64,000 nucleotides of DNA from Aquificaceae bacterium (GCA_027079305.1 JALWVU010000055.1:372001-436000), one strand, 5' to 3'. Numbered from the stretch's first letter, positions 8,432-17,275 are shown. Made by a program: numbers and translations. Notes: a model not told the origin generated them from the sequence alone.

Positions 8432-9379
8432 CTACCTCCATAGAGAGTAAAGGGCGTAAAGGGCCAGACCGAAGCGAACACCTCTCCTCAGCCCGGTCCT
8501 GACCTCCTCTATCCTCCTTACCACCATCTCAAATCTATCATAATCTAACTCCTTTCTCAGGAAAGTCTCCCTGATTCTCTCCTCCAGCAGTCTCAAAAAG
8601 AGGAGCTTATCTTCCACGTCTTTCTTATCCATCTCCTGAGCTAACAGGTAGACCTTCTTCGGATCCCCGCTCAGGAACTCCTCAAGAGACCTCAAAAGAT
8701 CGCTCTTCTCTCTCAGCTCCTTGGCTACAGTCAGGCTTCCTTTCGATGCCCTGTAAAGGTCTTCGCTCTCTTCTCCCAGTAGCTCATAAAAGCTCTCCCT
8801 GTCCAAAGGTGAAAATTCCACCTGGTAGGTTCTCGAAATTATGGTGGGGAGTAGGGCTTCCTTTCCTTCCGATACTAGTATGAAGTGAGTATCTGGAGGA
8901 GGCTCTTCGAGAACCTTGAGCAGGGCGTTGGCGGACTCTCTTGTCATCGTATGGGCGTCGTCCATGAGGATAACCTTTCTCTTAGAGAGAGCGGGCTTTC
9001 TATAGGCGAAATCCTTAACAGCCCTTACCTGATCTATCTTCAAGCTCGTTCCGTCAGGAGGGACAAAGATGAAGTCCGGATGCTCACCCGAAAGATACAG
9101 GAAGACCCTCCTCCCGTTTATCTCTTCAAATAGACTGATCTCCTCCCAACTACCACCCAGTATGCTCTCCGTTATGTGCTCCATATGCTGGCAGGAGGGG
9201 CATACACCGCATCCCCAGGGTGTGTTTTCAGTGCACAGAAGCCCTTTGGAAAACTCTAAAGCTCCGGTGGTCTTTCCCACCCCAGGGGGACCATAGAAGA
9301 GTATGGCGTTGGGTATCCTCCCGTGGGAAAAGAGTTTATTCAGGAAGTCCTTTACCCTCTCCTGATCTTTCAGGCGCAT
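8432..9379 (-). CDS. holB: DNA polymerase III delta-prime subunit
   Basis: AAA+ subunit of the clamp loader that places the sliding clamp on primed DNA. The 315-residue protein has Walker A GPPGVGKT at 30-37, a four-cysteine zinc module (C49, C57, C60, C63), the Walker B-like segment VILMDDAHTM, and the NALLKVLEEPP sensor region typical of DnaX/HolB proteins. An intact P-loop is less usual in delta-prime, so a gamma/tau-like short protein is possible, but size and the holB-ricT neighbourhood favour HolB. It ends 6 bases before the ricT start and supplies that gene's ribosome binding site. Confidence 0.88.
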   Translation of the reverse strand: MRLKDQERVKDFLNKLFSHGRIPNAILFYGPPGVGKTTGALEFSKGLLCTENTPWGCGVCPSCQHMEHITESILGGSWEEISLFEEINGRRVFLYLSGEHPDFIFVPPDGTSLKIDQVRAVKDFAYRKPALSKRKVILMDDAHTMTRESANALLKVLEEPPPDTHFILVSEGKEALLPTIISRTYQVEFSPLDRESFYELLGEESEDLYRASKGSLTVAKELREKSDLLRSLEEFLSGDPKKVYLLAQEMDKKDVEDKLLFLRLLEERIRETFLRKELDYDRFEMVVRRIEEVRTGLRRGVRFGLALYALYSLWR

Positions 9380-9394
9380 AACATAAATTTAAGC

Positions 9395-10987
9395 TCACAG
9401 AACCACCTGCTTTACGAAGAGTATCTCGGGTATGCTCCTGAGATCTTCGAGGACGTGTTCGGGAACCTGGTCGTCCAGATTAAGTATACCTAAGGCTATT
9501 CCACCCTTTTTCTCCCTTCCGAGCCTGAAGCCCGCTATGTTTACGTTTGCACTTCCGAGGATGGATCCAATCTTGCCTATGACACCGGGAACGTCCTTGT
9601 TCTCGAACACAAGTAGTATGCCCTCCGGTTCTATGTCCACCCTGTATCTGTCTATCTGAACTATCCTCAGGAGCTGACCCTCGAGCACCGTCCCTGCTAC
9701 CACCTTCTCGCTCCCGTCGGATCTTACAACTACCTTTATATAGTGCTTAAAGTCCGGGGTTTCTTCCGAGGACAACTCCTCGACCTTTATGCCCCTGTCC
9801 TTGGCCACGTAGGTGGCGTTTATTATGTTCACCGGGAAGTCAACGACCTCTTCGAGTATACCTTTGAGAACGGCAGCGGATACAGGGTGGAAGTGCTCGG
9901 ATATATCTCCCCTGACCTCCACGTGAACCTCCCTTATACCCTCCTCCGCCCACTGGACTATGAACCTGCCCATCTTCTCCGCCAGGTCGAGATGGGGCTT
10001 TATGAGGGTCAGGACGGAGAGGTCCGGGAAGGGAGCGTTCACCACATACTCTACCGTTTGCCCTTTGAGTGCCTTTATAACCTGCTGGGCCACTATGACC
10101 GCCACGTTCTCCTGGGACTCGTAGGTGTTGGCTCCTATGTGGGGGGAGAGGGAGACGTTCTCGAACTTCCTGAGCCTGTCTATGAACTCGGGAGGGGGAG
10201 GCTCCTTGGAGTATACGTCCAGGGCAACGCCTCTGACCTTACCGCTCTCGAGGTTCTTTATGAGTGCCTCCTCGTTCACTATCCCTCCCCTGGCACAGTT
10301 GACTATGTATACTCCTTCCTTCATTATCTCGAACTCCCTCTCGCTTATCATGTTCTTAGTTTCGTGTGTCAGGGGTGCGTGTATGGTGAGCACGTCTATC
10401 TCCCGGAGCATGTCGTGCAGGTTGTCCACCAGCTTTACCCCCAGTCTGTCCGCCTTCTCCCTGGGGATGTAGGGATCGTAGGCCATAACCTTCATGCCGA
10501 AGGCCTTCGCCCTTATGGCCACCTGAGAACCTATGTTTCCCAGGCCTATTATCCCGAGGGTTTTCCCGTAAAGCTCCGTTCCCATGAACCTCTTCCTGTC
10601 CCACCTGTGCTCGAGCATGGACTCATGAGCTCTGTGGCCGTTCCTGAGTATGGTTAGCATGTGCATGAGGGTGAGCTCGGTAGCTCCTATGGTGTTGGCA
10701 CCGGGAGTATTGACTACCAGTATCCCCCTCTTCGTAGCCTCCTCTATGTCCACGTTGTCGACGCCCACACCGGCCCTGCCTACCACCTTAAGCTTCTTAG
10801 CTCTGTCCAGAAGCTCCTTGGTGACGGGCGTTCTGCTCCTGGTGATTATGCAATCAAAGTCGGCTACAACCTCCAAAAGTTCCTCGTAGGGAATTTCCGG
10901 CTCGTTGTAGACCTCTATGTCCGGCTCCTTTTCCAGAAGCTCTATGCCTTTGGTGGCTATAGGGTCCGTTATGAGCACCTTATACAA
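9395..10987 (-). CDS. serA: D-3-phosphoglycerate dehydrogenase
   Basis: NAD-dependent enzyme that oxidises 3-phosphoglycerate in the first step of serine synthesis. The 530-residue length is that of the long bacterial form: substrate domain, Rossmann domain with GLGNIGS, an intervening domain, and a C-terminal ACT domain (about the last 75 residues, with FENKDVPGVIGKIGSIL) that usually binds serine for feedback control. The catalytic Arg, Glu and His region is present (ARGGIVNEEAL and SPHIGANT). It lies 15 bases upstream of holB on the same strand and 49 bases downstream of the M16-like gene. Confidence 0.95.
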   Translation of the reverse strand: MYKVLITDPIATKGIELLEKEPDIEVYNEPEIPYEELLEVVADFDCIITRSRTPVTKELLDRAKKLKVVGRAGVGVDNVDIEEATKRGILVVNTPGANTIGATELTLMHMLTILRNGHRAHESMLEHRWDRKRFMGTELYGKTLGIIGLGNIGSQVAIRAKAFGMKVMAYDPYIPREKADRLGVKLVDNLHDMLREIDVLTIHAPLTHETKNMISEREFEIMKEGVYIVNCARGGIVNEEALIKNLESGKVRGVALDVYSKEPPPPEFIDRLRKFENVSLSPHIGANTYESQENVAVIVAQQVIKALKGQTVEYVVNAPFPDLSVLTLIKPHLDLAEKMGRFIVQWAEEGIREVHVEVRGDISEHFHPVSAAVLKGILEEVVDFPVNIINATYVAKDRGIKVEELSSEETPDFKHYIKVVVRSDGSEKVVAGTVLEGQLLRIVQIDRYRVDIEPEGILLVFENKDVPGVIGKIGSILGSANVNIAGFRLGREKKGGIALGILNLDDQVPEHVLEDLRSIPEILFVKQVVL

Positions 10988-11036
10988 TCCCTTTCCTCCG
11001 AAGGTGGTTTAAGAGAACATTATAACTTAGACGGGT

Positions 11037-12296
11037 CTAAGGCTCTACCATAACACAGTGATACGCGTTTATATATCTCGATACCGCATTCTTTACTTCT
11101 TCCGTGCTCACCTTCTCTATCCTCCTCGGAAACTCATCGTCCATGCCCCAACCAAAGCCCATGACCTCGTAAAAACCGGGATACCAGGCCTGCTTTAACC
11201 TCGTCTGGTGGTCGAGCAGGAAGTCCCCCACTATCTTCCTCTTTGCAAGCTCCACGTCCTCTTCCTTCAAATCCGGATTCATAACCAGAGATACCATGTC
11301 CTTCAGAGCCTCCTCCCTCTTTTCGGGGGAAGTTCCTATGTAGGCAAAGAGTCTGGGAGAGGAGACCCTGGTGGGGTAGAAAGCGTATGTGGCGTAGGCA
11401 TAGCCCTTCTTCTCCCTGAGCTCCCTGAAGAGGATCGAGGTCATGCCGTCTCCCAGGGCGCTGGAGAGAACCTTGAAGGCGAAGTAATCTTCCGAGTTCT
11501 TGGGTGGGGCATTGAAAGCGCAAAGTATGGTGGCCTGAGTTCCCTCCCTCTTTACCTTAACTACCTTGCTCTCCTTTACGGGATTTTCCTTGTCCGCAAG
11601 TTCCAGCTTTCCCTCCTCTATCCAGGAAAAAGCCTCTTCAAGCATTTCAAGGAGCTTGCCGGCGGGCATGTCTCCTACCACGCTGACCACTATGTTCCCC
11701 CCCTTTCTGAGATCAGAGAACCTCCTCAGTAGATCCTCTCTCGTTATGTTCGCAACACTCTCCTCCGTTCCCAAAGGCGAGGTTTCGTAAGGTGTTCCCC
11801 TGTAGGTTATCTTTCTGAGGTTTTCCATGGCAAACTCCATACCCCTCTCCCTTTTGGATCTTATTGATACTATGGTGTTCTTCTTCTCCCTCTCTATGTC
11901 CTCCTCCCTAAGAAGTGGTTTCCTCAGTATGTCCTTTATTACACTAAGACCTTCTTCGAGCCCCTCCGTTCTCGTTGCGAAGCCTATCTCGGAGAAGTCG
12001 TCCGCGGAGGAGGAGTAGATGTAGCCACCGTAGTTCTCGAAGGGTAGCGAGATCTCGTAGGAGGTGGGGTAGTTCTCACTCCCCTTAAGGAGCAGGGTGA
12101 ACAAAAGATGCGTCTCACCCTTCTTAAGCTCGCGATGCTGTCCGCCTCGGAAGAAGATAACTCCGGAGACTATGCCCTTACCTTTGGTCTCCTTAACTAT
12201 CAGCTTTACCCCGTTGGGCAGTGTCTTCTCAATCACACGAGCACCTCCGAAGCAGGAACTCAGGAGCAAGAGCACCAGGAGGAGGATATGCATCAT
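11037..12296 (-). CDS. M16-family peptidase-like lipoprotein lacking the zinc motif
   Basis: Insulinase-fold (M16B) protein of 419 residues with an N-terminal signal and a possible lipobox (LLSSC, C15), so probably anchored on the periplasmic face of a membrane. At the place of the zinc motif HxxEH, residues 63-67 read HLLFT: the catalytic Glu and second His are lost, while the surrounding sequence (LLKGSENYP) still aligns with its active partner at 12641-13939. Bacterial M16B enzymes often work as a heterodimer of one active and one inactive subunit, and this gene would supply the inactive one. Its ATG overlaps the stop of the small lipoprotein upstream. Substrate unknown. Confidence 0.88.
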   Translation of the reverse strand: MMHILLLVLLLLSSCFGGARVIEKTLPNGVKLIVKETKGKGIVSGVIFFRGGQHRELKKGETHLLFTLLLKGSENYPTSYEISLPFENYGGYIYSSSADDFSEIGFATRTEGLEEGLSVIKDILRKPLLREEDIEREKKNTIVSIRSKRERGMEFAMENLRKITYRGTPYETSPLGTEESVANITREDLLRRFSDLRKGGNIVVSVVGDMPAGKLLEMLEEAFSWIEEGKLELADKENPVKESKVVKVKREGTQATILCAFNAPPKNSEDYFAFKVLSSALGDGMTSILFRELREKKGYAYATYAFYPTRVSSPRLFAYIGTSPEKREEALKDMVSLVMNPDLKEEDVELAKRKIVGDFLLDHQTRLKQAWYPGFYEVMGFGWGMDDEFPRRIEKVSTEEVKNAVSRYINAYHCVMVEP

Positions 12297-12457
12297 TCCC
12301 CTTTCTCTTTTTCCACCTTTATCTTGTAGCCTTCTTTACCCGCGTAGTATCCCACCGCTCCCCCTGCCACCGCTCCCGCTCCCACGAGCACCACCTCAAC
12401 ACAGGAGGTAAGGAGCAGGCAACCGGCAAGCGATGCCAGTAGCACCACCCTCCTCAT
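12293..12457 (-). CDS. Small Gly-zipper lipoprotein B
   Basis: 54-residue predicted lipoprotein: hydrophobic signal, lipobox LTSC with C19, a glycine/alanine-rich segment (GAGAVAGGAVGYYAG, about 26-40), then a short Lys/Glu-rich tail. It is a clear paralogue of the protein at 12468-12644; both share the block GYYAG followed by a GYK(I/V)KVEKEK tail. The stop TGA overlaps the ATGATG start of the inactive M16 gene. Glycine-zipper segments can insert in membranes or form helical bundles. Function unknown; the position between the two M16 genes suggests it belongs to that system. Confidence 0.75.
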   Translation of the reverse strand: MRRVVLLASLAGCLLLTSCVEVVLVGAGAVAGGAVGYYAGKEGYKIKVEKEKGE

Positions 12458-12467
12458 GGCGAATATT

Positions 12468-12644
12468 TTAATCCTTCTCCTTTTCCTCCTTTTTCTTCTT
12501 TTTCTTTTTCTCCTTCTCTACCTTAACCTTGTATCCCTTCTGACCCGCGTAGTAGCCCGCCGCACCACCTGCGGCAGCACCCACCATGATTGCACAGCTG
12601 GTAAGCAAGAAGCTTCCGGCTATCAAAAGAGCGAGTAGTTTCAT
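12468..12644 (-). CDS. Small Gly-zipper lipoprotein A
   Basis: 58-residue predicted lipoprotein: signal peptide, lipobox LTSC with C17, glycine/alanine zipper (GAAAGGAAGYYAG, about 22-34), then a tail that is almost all Lys and Glu. It is the longer of two tandem paralogues. The ATG overlaps the stop of the active M16 peptidase gene by ATGA, and 10 bases separate its stop from the start of lipoprotein B. The charged tail could contact nucleic acid, lipid headgroups or an acidic partner protein (inference only). No confident family assignment; the zipper resembles small 'glycine zipper' outer-membrane lipoproteins. Confidence 0.75.
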   Translation of the reverse strand: MKLLALLIAGSFLLTSCAIMVGAAAGGAAGYYAGQKGYKVKVEKEKKKKKKKEEKEKD

Positions 12645-13939
12645 CTCTCACCTCCTTTAGGGACCATAAGAACCTCAACGTAATTCTTGCCCTTTATGTA
12701 TCTTTCGTAAAACCTCATCAGGTCTACCTTCCTAACCTTCTTCACGTTGTGCTCAAAGTATCTGTAGAAGTCGAGATCCTTGATCACCGTGTAAGAGTAG
12801 CCTATGTCGTAGGCTTCACCCTCGACCCTCTCCTCTTCGAAAATCCTTGAACTGATGATTCTCTCCTTGGCCTTTTCTACCTCCTCATCGGTAAGTTCTC
12901 TGTAGAGATCTTCCATAAGCTCAATAACCTTTCTCTTTACCTCTTTATACCTTTCAGGATCGAATGTGGCACTTATTACATACATATTGTCCCTCGGTCT
13001 GCCCAGGTCCCCGGTAAAGAAGGAGTAAACAAGGCCCTTTTCTTTGAGTTCTCTATAAAATAGTGAGGTCCTACCGCTTCCCAAGAGTTCGTCGTAGACC
13101 ATAAGTCCGTAGTAGTCTGTTCTTCCTATGGGGGGAACCCTCCAGCCTATTATCCAGTATGCCTTCTGGACCCTCGGGTCTTCCACCTTCTCAAACCTGT
13201 TCTGGGTAAGCTCCGGTTCGGAGGGGATCTGAACCTTGGGGACGGGCCTTCCCTCCTCCTGCCCGAAGGTCCTTAGAACCTCCTCTTCCACCTCTTTAGG
13301 ATCCACATTCCCTACCACCACCACCGCCATGTTTCTGGGCTGGTAGAAGTTTCTGTAGAAGTTAAGAAGCTGTTCCCTTGTGAACTTGCTTATGGTTTCC
13401 TCAAAGCCTATGACCGGAAAGCGGTAGGGAGACACTTTGTAGGCGGTCTTCTCGAAGGTTTCCCAGAGAACTGTGGTGGGATTATCCTTGCCCCTTCTCA
13501 GCTCCTCTATGACTATGGGCTTCTCCTTCTCTATCATCTTCTCATCTAAGATAGCCTTCATGGTCAGCTGGTAGAGAACCTCGAGGGCCTGCCTCCAGTA
13601 GGGAGAGGCTATCTCTATGTGGTAGTAGGTGAAGTCTTTTGACGTTCCCGCGTTTATATTCCCTCCGAGGCTTTCCACTATCCTGTCTATCTCCCCGTAG
13701 GGATACTTCTCCGATCCGTTGAAAAGCATGTGTTCCAAAAAGTGGGCCATACCCTTTTCGTCGTACTTCTCGTATACCGATCCCACCTTAAACCAGACGT
13801 GGAGGGCTACCGCGGAGGTATCCTCCCTCGGTTTGATTATCAACTTCCCCCCGTTGGGGAGATCCCTTACATAAAGCTCTTGAGCTAAGGCCAGTCCCAT
13901 GACAAACACCTCCAGCAGGAGTAGGAGGGCGAGCTTCAT
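12641..13939 (-). CDS. M16B zinc peptidase, active subunit
   Basis: Secreted insulinase/processing-peptidase-like enzyme, 432 residues, with an N-terminal signal (hydrophobic to about residue 19). The inverted zinc motif HFLEH is intact (H66, E69, H70), with the downstream segment NAGTSKDFTYYHIE typical of M16B. The C-terminal half has the substrate-grip R/Y-type segment (GSGRTSLFYRELKEKGLVYS). Length fits a single M16B unit that pairs with a second, inactive unit, supplied by the gene at 11037-12296. Start and stop overlap both neighbours by ATGA, so it is translationally tied to the thioesterase upstream and the small lipoprotein downstream. Natural substrate unknown. Confidence 0.92.
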   Translation of the reverse strand: MKLALLLLLEVFVMGLALAQELYVRDLPNGGKLIIKPREDTSAVALHVWFKVGSVYEKYDEKGMAHFLEHMLFNGSEKYPYGEIDRIVESLGGNINAGTSKDFTYYHIEIASPYWRQALEVLYQLTMKAILDEKMIEKEKPIVIEELRRGKDNPTTVLWETFEKTAYKVSPYRFPVIGFEETISKFTREQLLNFYRNFYQPRNMAVVVVGNVDPKEVEEEVLRTFGQEEGRPVPKVQIPSEPELTQNRFEKVEDPRVQKAYWIIGWRVPPIGRTDYYGLMVYDELLGSGRTSLFYRELKEKGLVYSFFTGDLGRPRDNMYVISATFDPERYKEVKRKVIELMEDLYRELTDEEVEKAKERIISSRIFEEERVEGEAYDIGYSYTVIKDLDFYRYFEHNVKKVRKVDLMRFYERYIKGKNYVEVLMVPKGGER

Positions 13940-14328
13940 ACCCCTATCTCCTCCCTTATCCTGTCCTTTATAAACTGAGGTATGGATACGAGCTTCCCCT
14001 CCTTAAGAATGCAATGCCTGGTTCTCCCCTCAGCCCTCAGCTCCCCATCTACCGTAACTTTATACGAGAACTCGAAGGTGAACCTGTCCATCTTACCGAG
14101 ATGCAGTTCCACCACCACCTCCTCATCGTAGAGGATGGGCTTCTTGTATCTGCAACTGGCCTCGAGAAGGACCACCTCGTAGCCCATGCCCCTTATAACA
14201 CTGTAGGGTATTCCCAGGTTCCTAAGAAACTCTCCCCTCGCCTCTTCGAATATCCTGAAGTGATTGGAATGGTGAACTATCCCCTGAGCGTCCGTTTCGT
14301 AGAACTGGATCCTCCTGCTGTAGAGCAT
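13936..14328 (-). CDS. Hotdog-fold acyl-CoA thioesterase, YbgC-like
   Basis: 130-residue 4-hydroxybenzoyl-CoA thioesterase-family protein that hydrolyses acyl-CoA or acyl-ACP thioesters. The signature YETDAQGIVHHSNHFRIFEEAR lies at residues 10-31, with catalytic Asp13. YbgC proteins in other bacteria are linked to the Tol-Pal envelope system or phospholipid metabolism, which fits an acyl-CoA ligase/acyltransferase fusion two genes upstream. It starts 4 bases after the Fur gene's stop and overlaps the M16 peptidase start by ATGA. Substrate chain length cannot be judged. Confidence 0.9.
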   Translation of the reverse strand: MLYSRRIQFYETDAQGIVHHSNHFRIFEEARGEFLRNLGIPYSVIRGMGYEVVLLEASCRYKKPILYDEEVVVELHLGKMDRFTFEFSYKVTVDGELRAEGRTRHCILKEGKLVSIPQFIKDRIREEIGV

Positions 14329-14332
14329 ATAA

Positions 14333-14785
14333 CTATGTTAATTTACCTCTACACTCGGAACATACGCCGAATATCTCCAGCCTGTGGTGAAGGGGCTGGA
14401 AGCTGTACTCCTCACAGACCTGGTCCTGGAGCTTTTCTATGTCCTCATTTACAAACTCTATGATCTTCCCGCACTCCACGCAGACGAGGTGGTCATGGTG
14501 GGCCTTACCTGCAACGAACTCGTATATGGTTCTGTTGCCCTGCTTTATGACTTCCTTTATAACACCGAACTCCTGGAGGAGCTTTATGGTCCTGTATATG
14601 GTAGACCTCGAGACGCTCCTGTCCGCCTGGGTGGCTATCCAGCTGGCGAGCTCCTCAACCTCGAAGTGCTTCCCGTAGCTGGCTATGAGATCTATCAGGT
14701 TCAGTCTGCTCTGGGTAACCTTCATGTTCTTCTTCTTGAGGAACTTGGTGAACTCCCTCTTTATCTCGTCCAGGCCTACGCCCAT
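14333..14785 (-). CDS. Fur-family transcriptional regulator 1
   Basis: Metal- or peroxide-responsive repressor of 150 residues. An N-terminal winged helix contains the recognition segment SVSRSTIYRTIKLLQEFG (about 57-74). The metal site HHDH is at 96-99, with zinc-binding pairs CVEC (102-105) and CSEC (142-145). Sequence alone does not separate Fur, PerR and Zur. A promoter (TTGTAA, 17 bases, TATATT) lies inside the end of the upstream gene, and the ATG follows the -10 by 8 bases with no ribosome binding site, so the message may be leaderless. Candidate targets in the window are the peroxiredoxin operon, the znu operon and iron genes. Confidence 0.92.
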   Translation of the reverse strand: MGVGLDEIKREFTKFLKKKNMKVTQSRLNLIDLIASYGKHFEVEELASWIATQADRSVSRSTIYRTIKLLQEFGVIKEVIKQGNRTIYEFVAGKAHHDHLVCVECGKIIEFVNEDIEKLQDQVCEEYSFQPLHHRLEIFGVCSECRGKLT

Positions 14786-14793
14786 TAGGGAAT

Positions 14794-14822
14794 AATATAG
14801 TAAGTCTCATTATCATTTACAA
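14794..14822 (-). promoter_or_regulatory. Promoter of Fur-family gene 1
   Basis: Read on the minus strand: -35 TTGTAA (14822-14817), 17-base spacer, -10 TATATT (14799-14794), then ATG at 14785 without a Shine-Dalgarno sequence. A GATAAT half-site of Fur-box type lies in the spacer, but a matching second half is poor. It overlaps the stop codon of the upstream fusion gene. Confidence 0.5.
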
Positions 14823-17275
14823 CCTCTTTTCAAGAGCTTCTCTACCTCAGATCTCAGCTCTGAGGTTATCTCCTCGTAGCTTTTTCCCTCCGGATAAATC
14901 GGCCTTCCTATCCTGACTTTCAACTTAACGGGCTTGAGGAACCTGTCGTGAATCGACATGGCCTCGTAAGTTCCCACAAGACCTACCGGGACCACCGGAA
15001 CATCCAGTTCCTTGGCGAGGATAGCTATACCATTCTTGAACTCTAAAAGCTCTCCTGTTCTCGTTCTCGCCCCCTCCGGAAAGATCACCACAACCTTCCC
15101 TTCCTTAAGAACCCTTGCGGTTTTCTGAAGGGACTCCCTGAGCTTTCTGTTCACGTTCACCGTTATGACATGGGCGAGTCTGCCAAAGAGGGAAGCCACG
15201 GGATTTCTGAAGTAGGTTTCCTCTCCCAGAAAGTATAGATCTTTTCCTACCCTTTCGGGCATCAGGGCGGCTATGAGGAATGCGTCCACGTAGCTGGCAT
15301 GGTTGGGTGCGAGTATGAAGGGTTTCTCAGGCAGGTTCTCTGCACACTCTACCTGGGCCCTGTTGTAGAGCTTGAAGAATATCCTTAGAAACATCCTCCC
15401 GAGTTTGAAAACAAGCGGGTGATCCTCCAGCTCCAAGGGAGGGGCCTGCTCGAGTATCTCTTTCCAGCTGATATCCCTGAGCTCCGCTTTCTTCTTCCTT
15501 TCCCTTACAAGCCCGATGAGATCCTTCACGAGGCTGTGCTTAGAAAGGTCCTCTTCCGTGAGGGAAAGACCGAAGCTCTTTTCCAGAAAGCTGATAAGCT
15601 CCACTTTACCGAGGGAGTCGAGGCCCAGATCCAGCTCTATGTGGTGGGAAGGGAGAACCTCTTTTCCCGTCTCTTTTTCCAAGTACTCCTTTATGAGCGC
15701 ACCCTCTTCCGTGCGGAAGATACTGAGATCTTCCTCTTTCTTGGGCTTCTCCAGAGCTTCCTCGTAGAGTTTGGAGAGCATGAACCTCCTAAGCTTTCCA
15801 AGCCTCGTCTTGGGAAGTTCGGTCGGAGAAAGCCTGAAGCCAACTATCCTTTTCCACTCGGGAAGTCTTCTGTTTACCCTGTCAACAACTTCCCACTTTA
15901 TAGTTTCCTCCAGATTGACCACTCCTTTCTCCCTTACCTTCTCAAGATCTGGATATATTAAGGCGTGGAGCTTGCCCTCCTTTTCAAAGACACCTACCTC
16001 CTTTACGAGGTCGCTCTCCTCAAGAATTAGCTTCTCTATCTCCTCAGGTTGGACGTTCTTCCCCGTTCCGAGGACTATGATCTCTTTTTTCCTACCCGTG
16101 ATGTATAGAAAACCCTCCTCGTCCACGTGGCCCAGGTCTCCCGTGTAGAGCCAGCCCTCCTTGAGAACCTCGGAGGTCTCTTTCGGTTTGTTCCAGTATC
16201 CTTTCATAACGTTCGGACCTCTCACCAGGACCTCACCCTCTTCCGAGATCCTTACTCTTACACCTTTTATAGGAAGGCCGACGGAGCCGAGTTTAGGGTT
16301 GTCCGGAGAGTTAAAGCTCACTATTGGAGAGGTTTCCGTAAGTCCGTATCCCTCGAGTATGGTAAAGCCGAGGGTGGTAAGATCCCTCGCCACTTTGAGG
16401 TCCAGCTTTGCACCACCGCTCACCATGTATTTGATGTTCCCCCCGAAGGCTTCGTGGACCTTGGAGAAAACCTTCCTCCTTAGACCACGGGACTCTATCT
16501 TTTCCATCAGCTTGAAGACGATCTTTGCAAAAAAGTTTCTTTCTATCTCTTCCATTATCCTCTTGTGGAAGAGGCTCAGAAGCCTCGGAACTCCCACGAG
16601 GATGGTTATCCTGTATCTTTTGAGCTTTTCCAGTATGTCCTCTGGCGTGAGCTTATCCAGGAAGACTATCGTAGCTCCCAAATGGAGGGGGAGGAGCAGA
16701 GTTACCATAAGCGGGTAGGAGTGGTGGAAGGGGAGGATCGCGAGGGTGGAATCCTCCTTCCCAGCTATGCCTGCGTCAGCAACACCCTCTATATTGGAGA
16801 GCAGATTTCTGAAGGTAAGCATCACGCCCTTGGGATGTCCCGTTGTTCCCGAAGTGTAGAGTATCAGGGCTATGTCCTGGGGATCCCTGTGGTAGGTCTT
16901 ATCATAAGGTTTTGGGAGGGGAGTCCTGTCGAAGTTAATTATCTCCACCTTTAAGTTCTCGGTTTCCAGAGCCTTCCTGAGGTTCTCCTCCGTCTGGTTG
17001 GAGCAGAAGGCCAGCTTACAGCCCGAGTCTCTGAGTATGTAGGCTATCTCCTCGGGGGTGGACATGAAGTCTATGGGGACCGCTATGGATCCCTTCCTCC
17101 ATATCCCGAAGAGGGCGTAGACCCACTCGGGCCTGTTCTCGGAGATTATGGCCACCCTCTCGTCGGGGAGTGTATCCACGAGGCTGGCGAAGGATCCCAC
17201 GTTTTCTATCAGCTCCGAGTAGCTTATCTCCCTCCCTCCGTGGATGAGGGCGGTCTTGCGGTGATCCCGGATCAT
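14813..17275 (-). CDS. Acyl-CoA/ACP synthetase - acyl carrier domain - PlsC acyltransferase fusion
   Basis: Three-domain lipid enzyme of 820 residues from the ATG at 17275. Residues 1 to about 500 are an AMP-forming ligase with YTSGTTGHPKG at 140-150 and a YTGDLG motif. Residues about 525-590 are an acyl-carrier domain with the phosphopantetheine serine S554 in LGLDSLGKVEL. Residues about 625-820 are a 1-acylglycerol-3-phosphate acyltransferase with NHASYVD (658-664) and FPEGARTR (732-739). A fatty acid could be activated, held on the carrier and passed to a lysophospholipid in one protein. E. coli Aas joins the same two activities in the opposite order and without a carrier. An in-frame ATG at 17353 lies inside the divergent gene and is rejected. 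Confidence 0.92.
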   Translation of the reverse strand: MIRDHRKTALIHGGREISYSELIENVGSFASLVDTLPDERVAIISENRPEWVYALFGIWRKGSIAVPIDFMSTPEEIAYILRDSGCKLAFCSNQTEENLRKALETENLKVEIINFDRTPLPKPYDKTYHRDPQDIALILYTSGTTGHPKGVMLTFRNLLSNIEGVADAGIAGKEDSTLAILPFHHSYPLMVTLLLPLHLGATIVFLDKLTPEDILEKLKRYRITILVGVPRLLSLFHKRIMEEIERNFFAKIVFKLMEKIESRGLRRKVFSKVHEAFGGNIKYMVSGGAKLDLKVARDLTTLGFTILEGYGLTETSPIVSFNSPDNPKLGSVGLPIKGVRVRISEEGEVLVRGPNVMKGYWNKPKETSEVLKEGWLYTGDLGHVDEEGFLYITGRKKEIIVLGTGKNVQPEEIEKLILEESDLVKEVGVFEKEGKLHALIYPDLEKVREKGVVNLEETIKWEVVDRVNRRLPEWKRIVGFRLSPTELPKTRLGKLRRFMLSKLYEEALEKPKKEEDLSIFRTEEGALIKEYLEKETGKEVLPSHHIELDLGLDSLGKVELISFLEKSFGLSLTEEDLSKHSLVKDLIGLVRERKKKAELRDISWKEILEQAPPLELEDHPLVFKLGRMFLRIFFKLYNRAQVECAENLPEKPFILAPNHASYVDAFLIAALMPERVGKDLYFLGEETYFRNPVASLFGRLAHVITVNVNRKLRESLQKTARVLKEGKVVVIFPEGARTRTGELLEFKNGIAILAKELDVPVVPVGLVGTYEAMSIHDRFLKPVKLKVRIGRPIYPEGKSYEEITSELRSEVEKLLKRGCK

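Noticed and set aside
14794-14822. Strong Fur box at Fur-family gene 1
   Set aside because: Only one GATAAT half-site is good; the second half of the 7-1-7 pattern does not match, so no operator is claimed.
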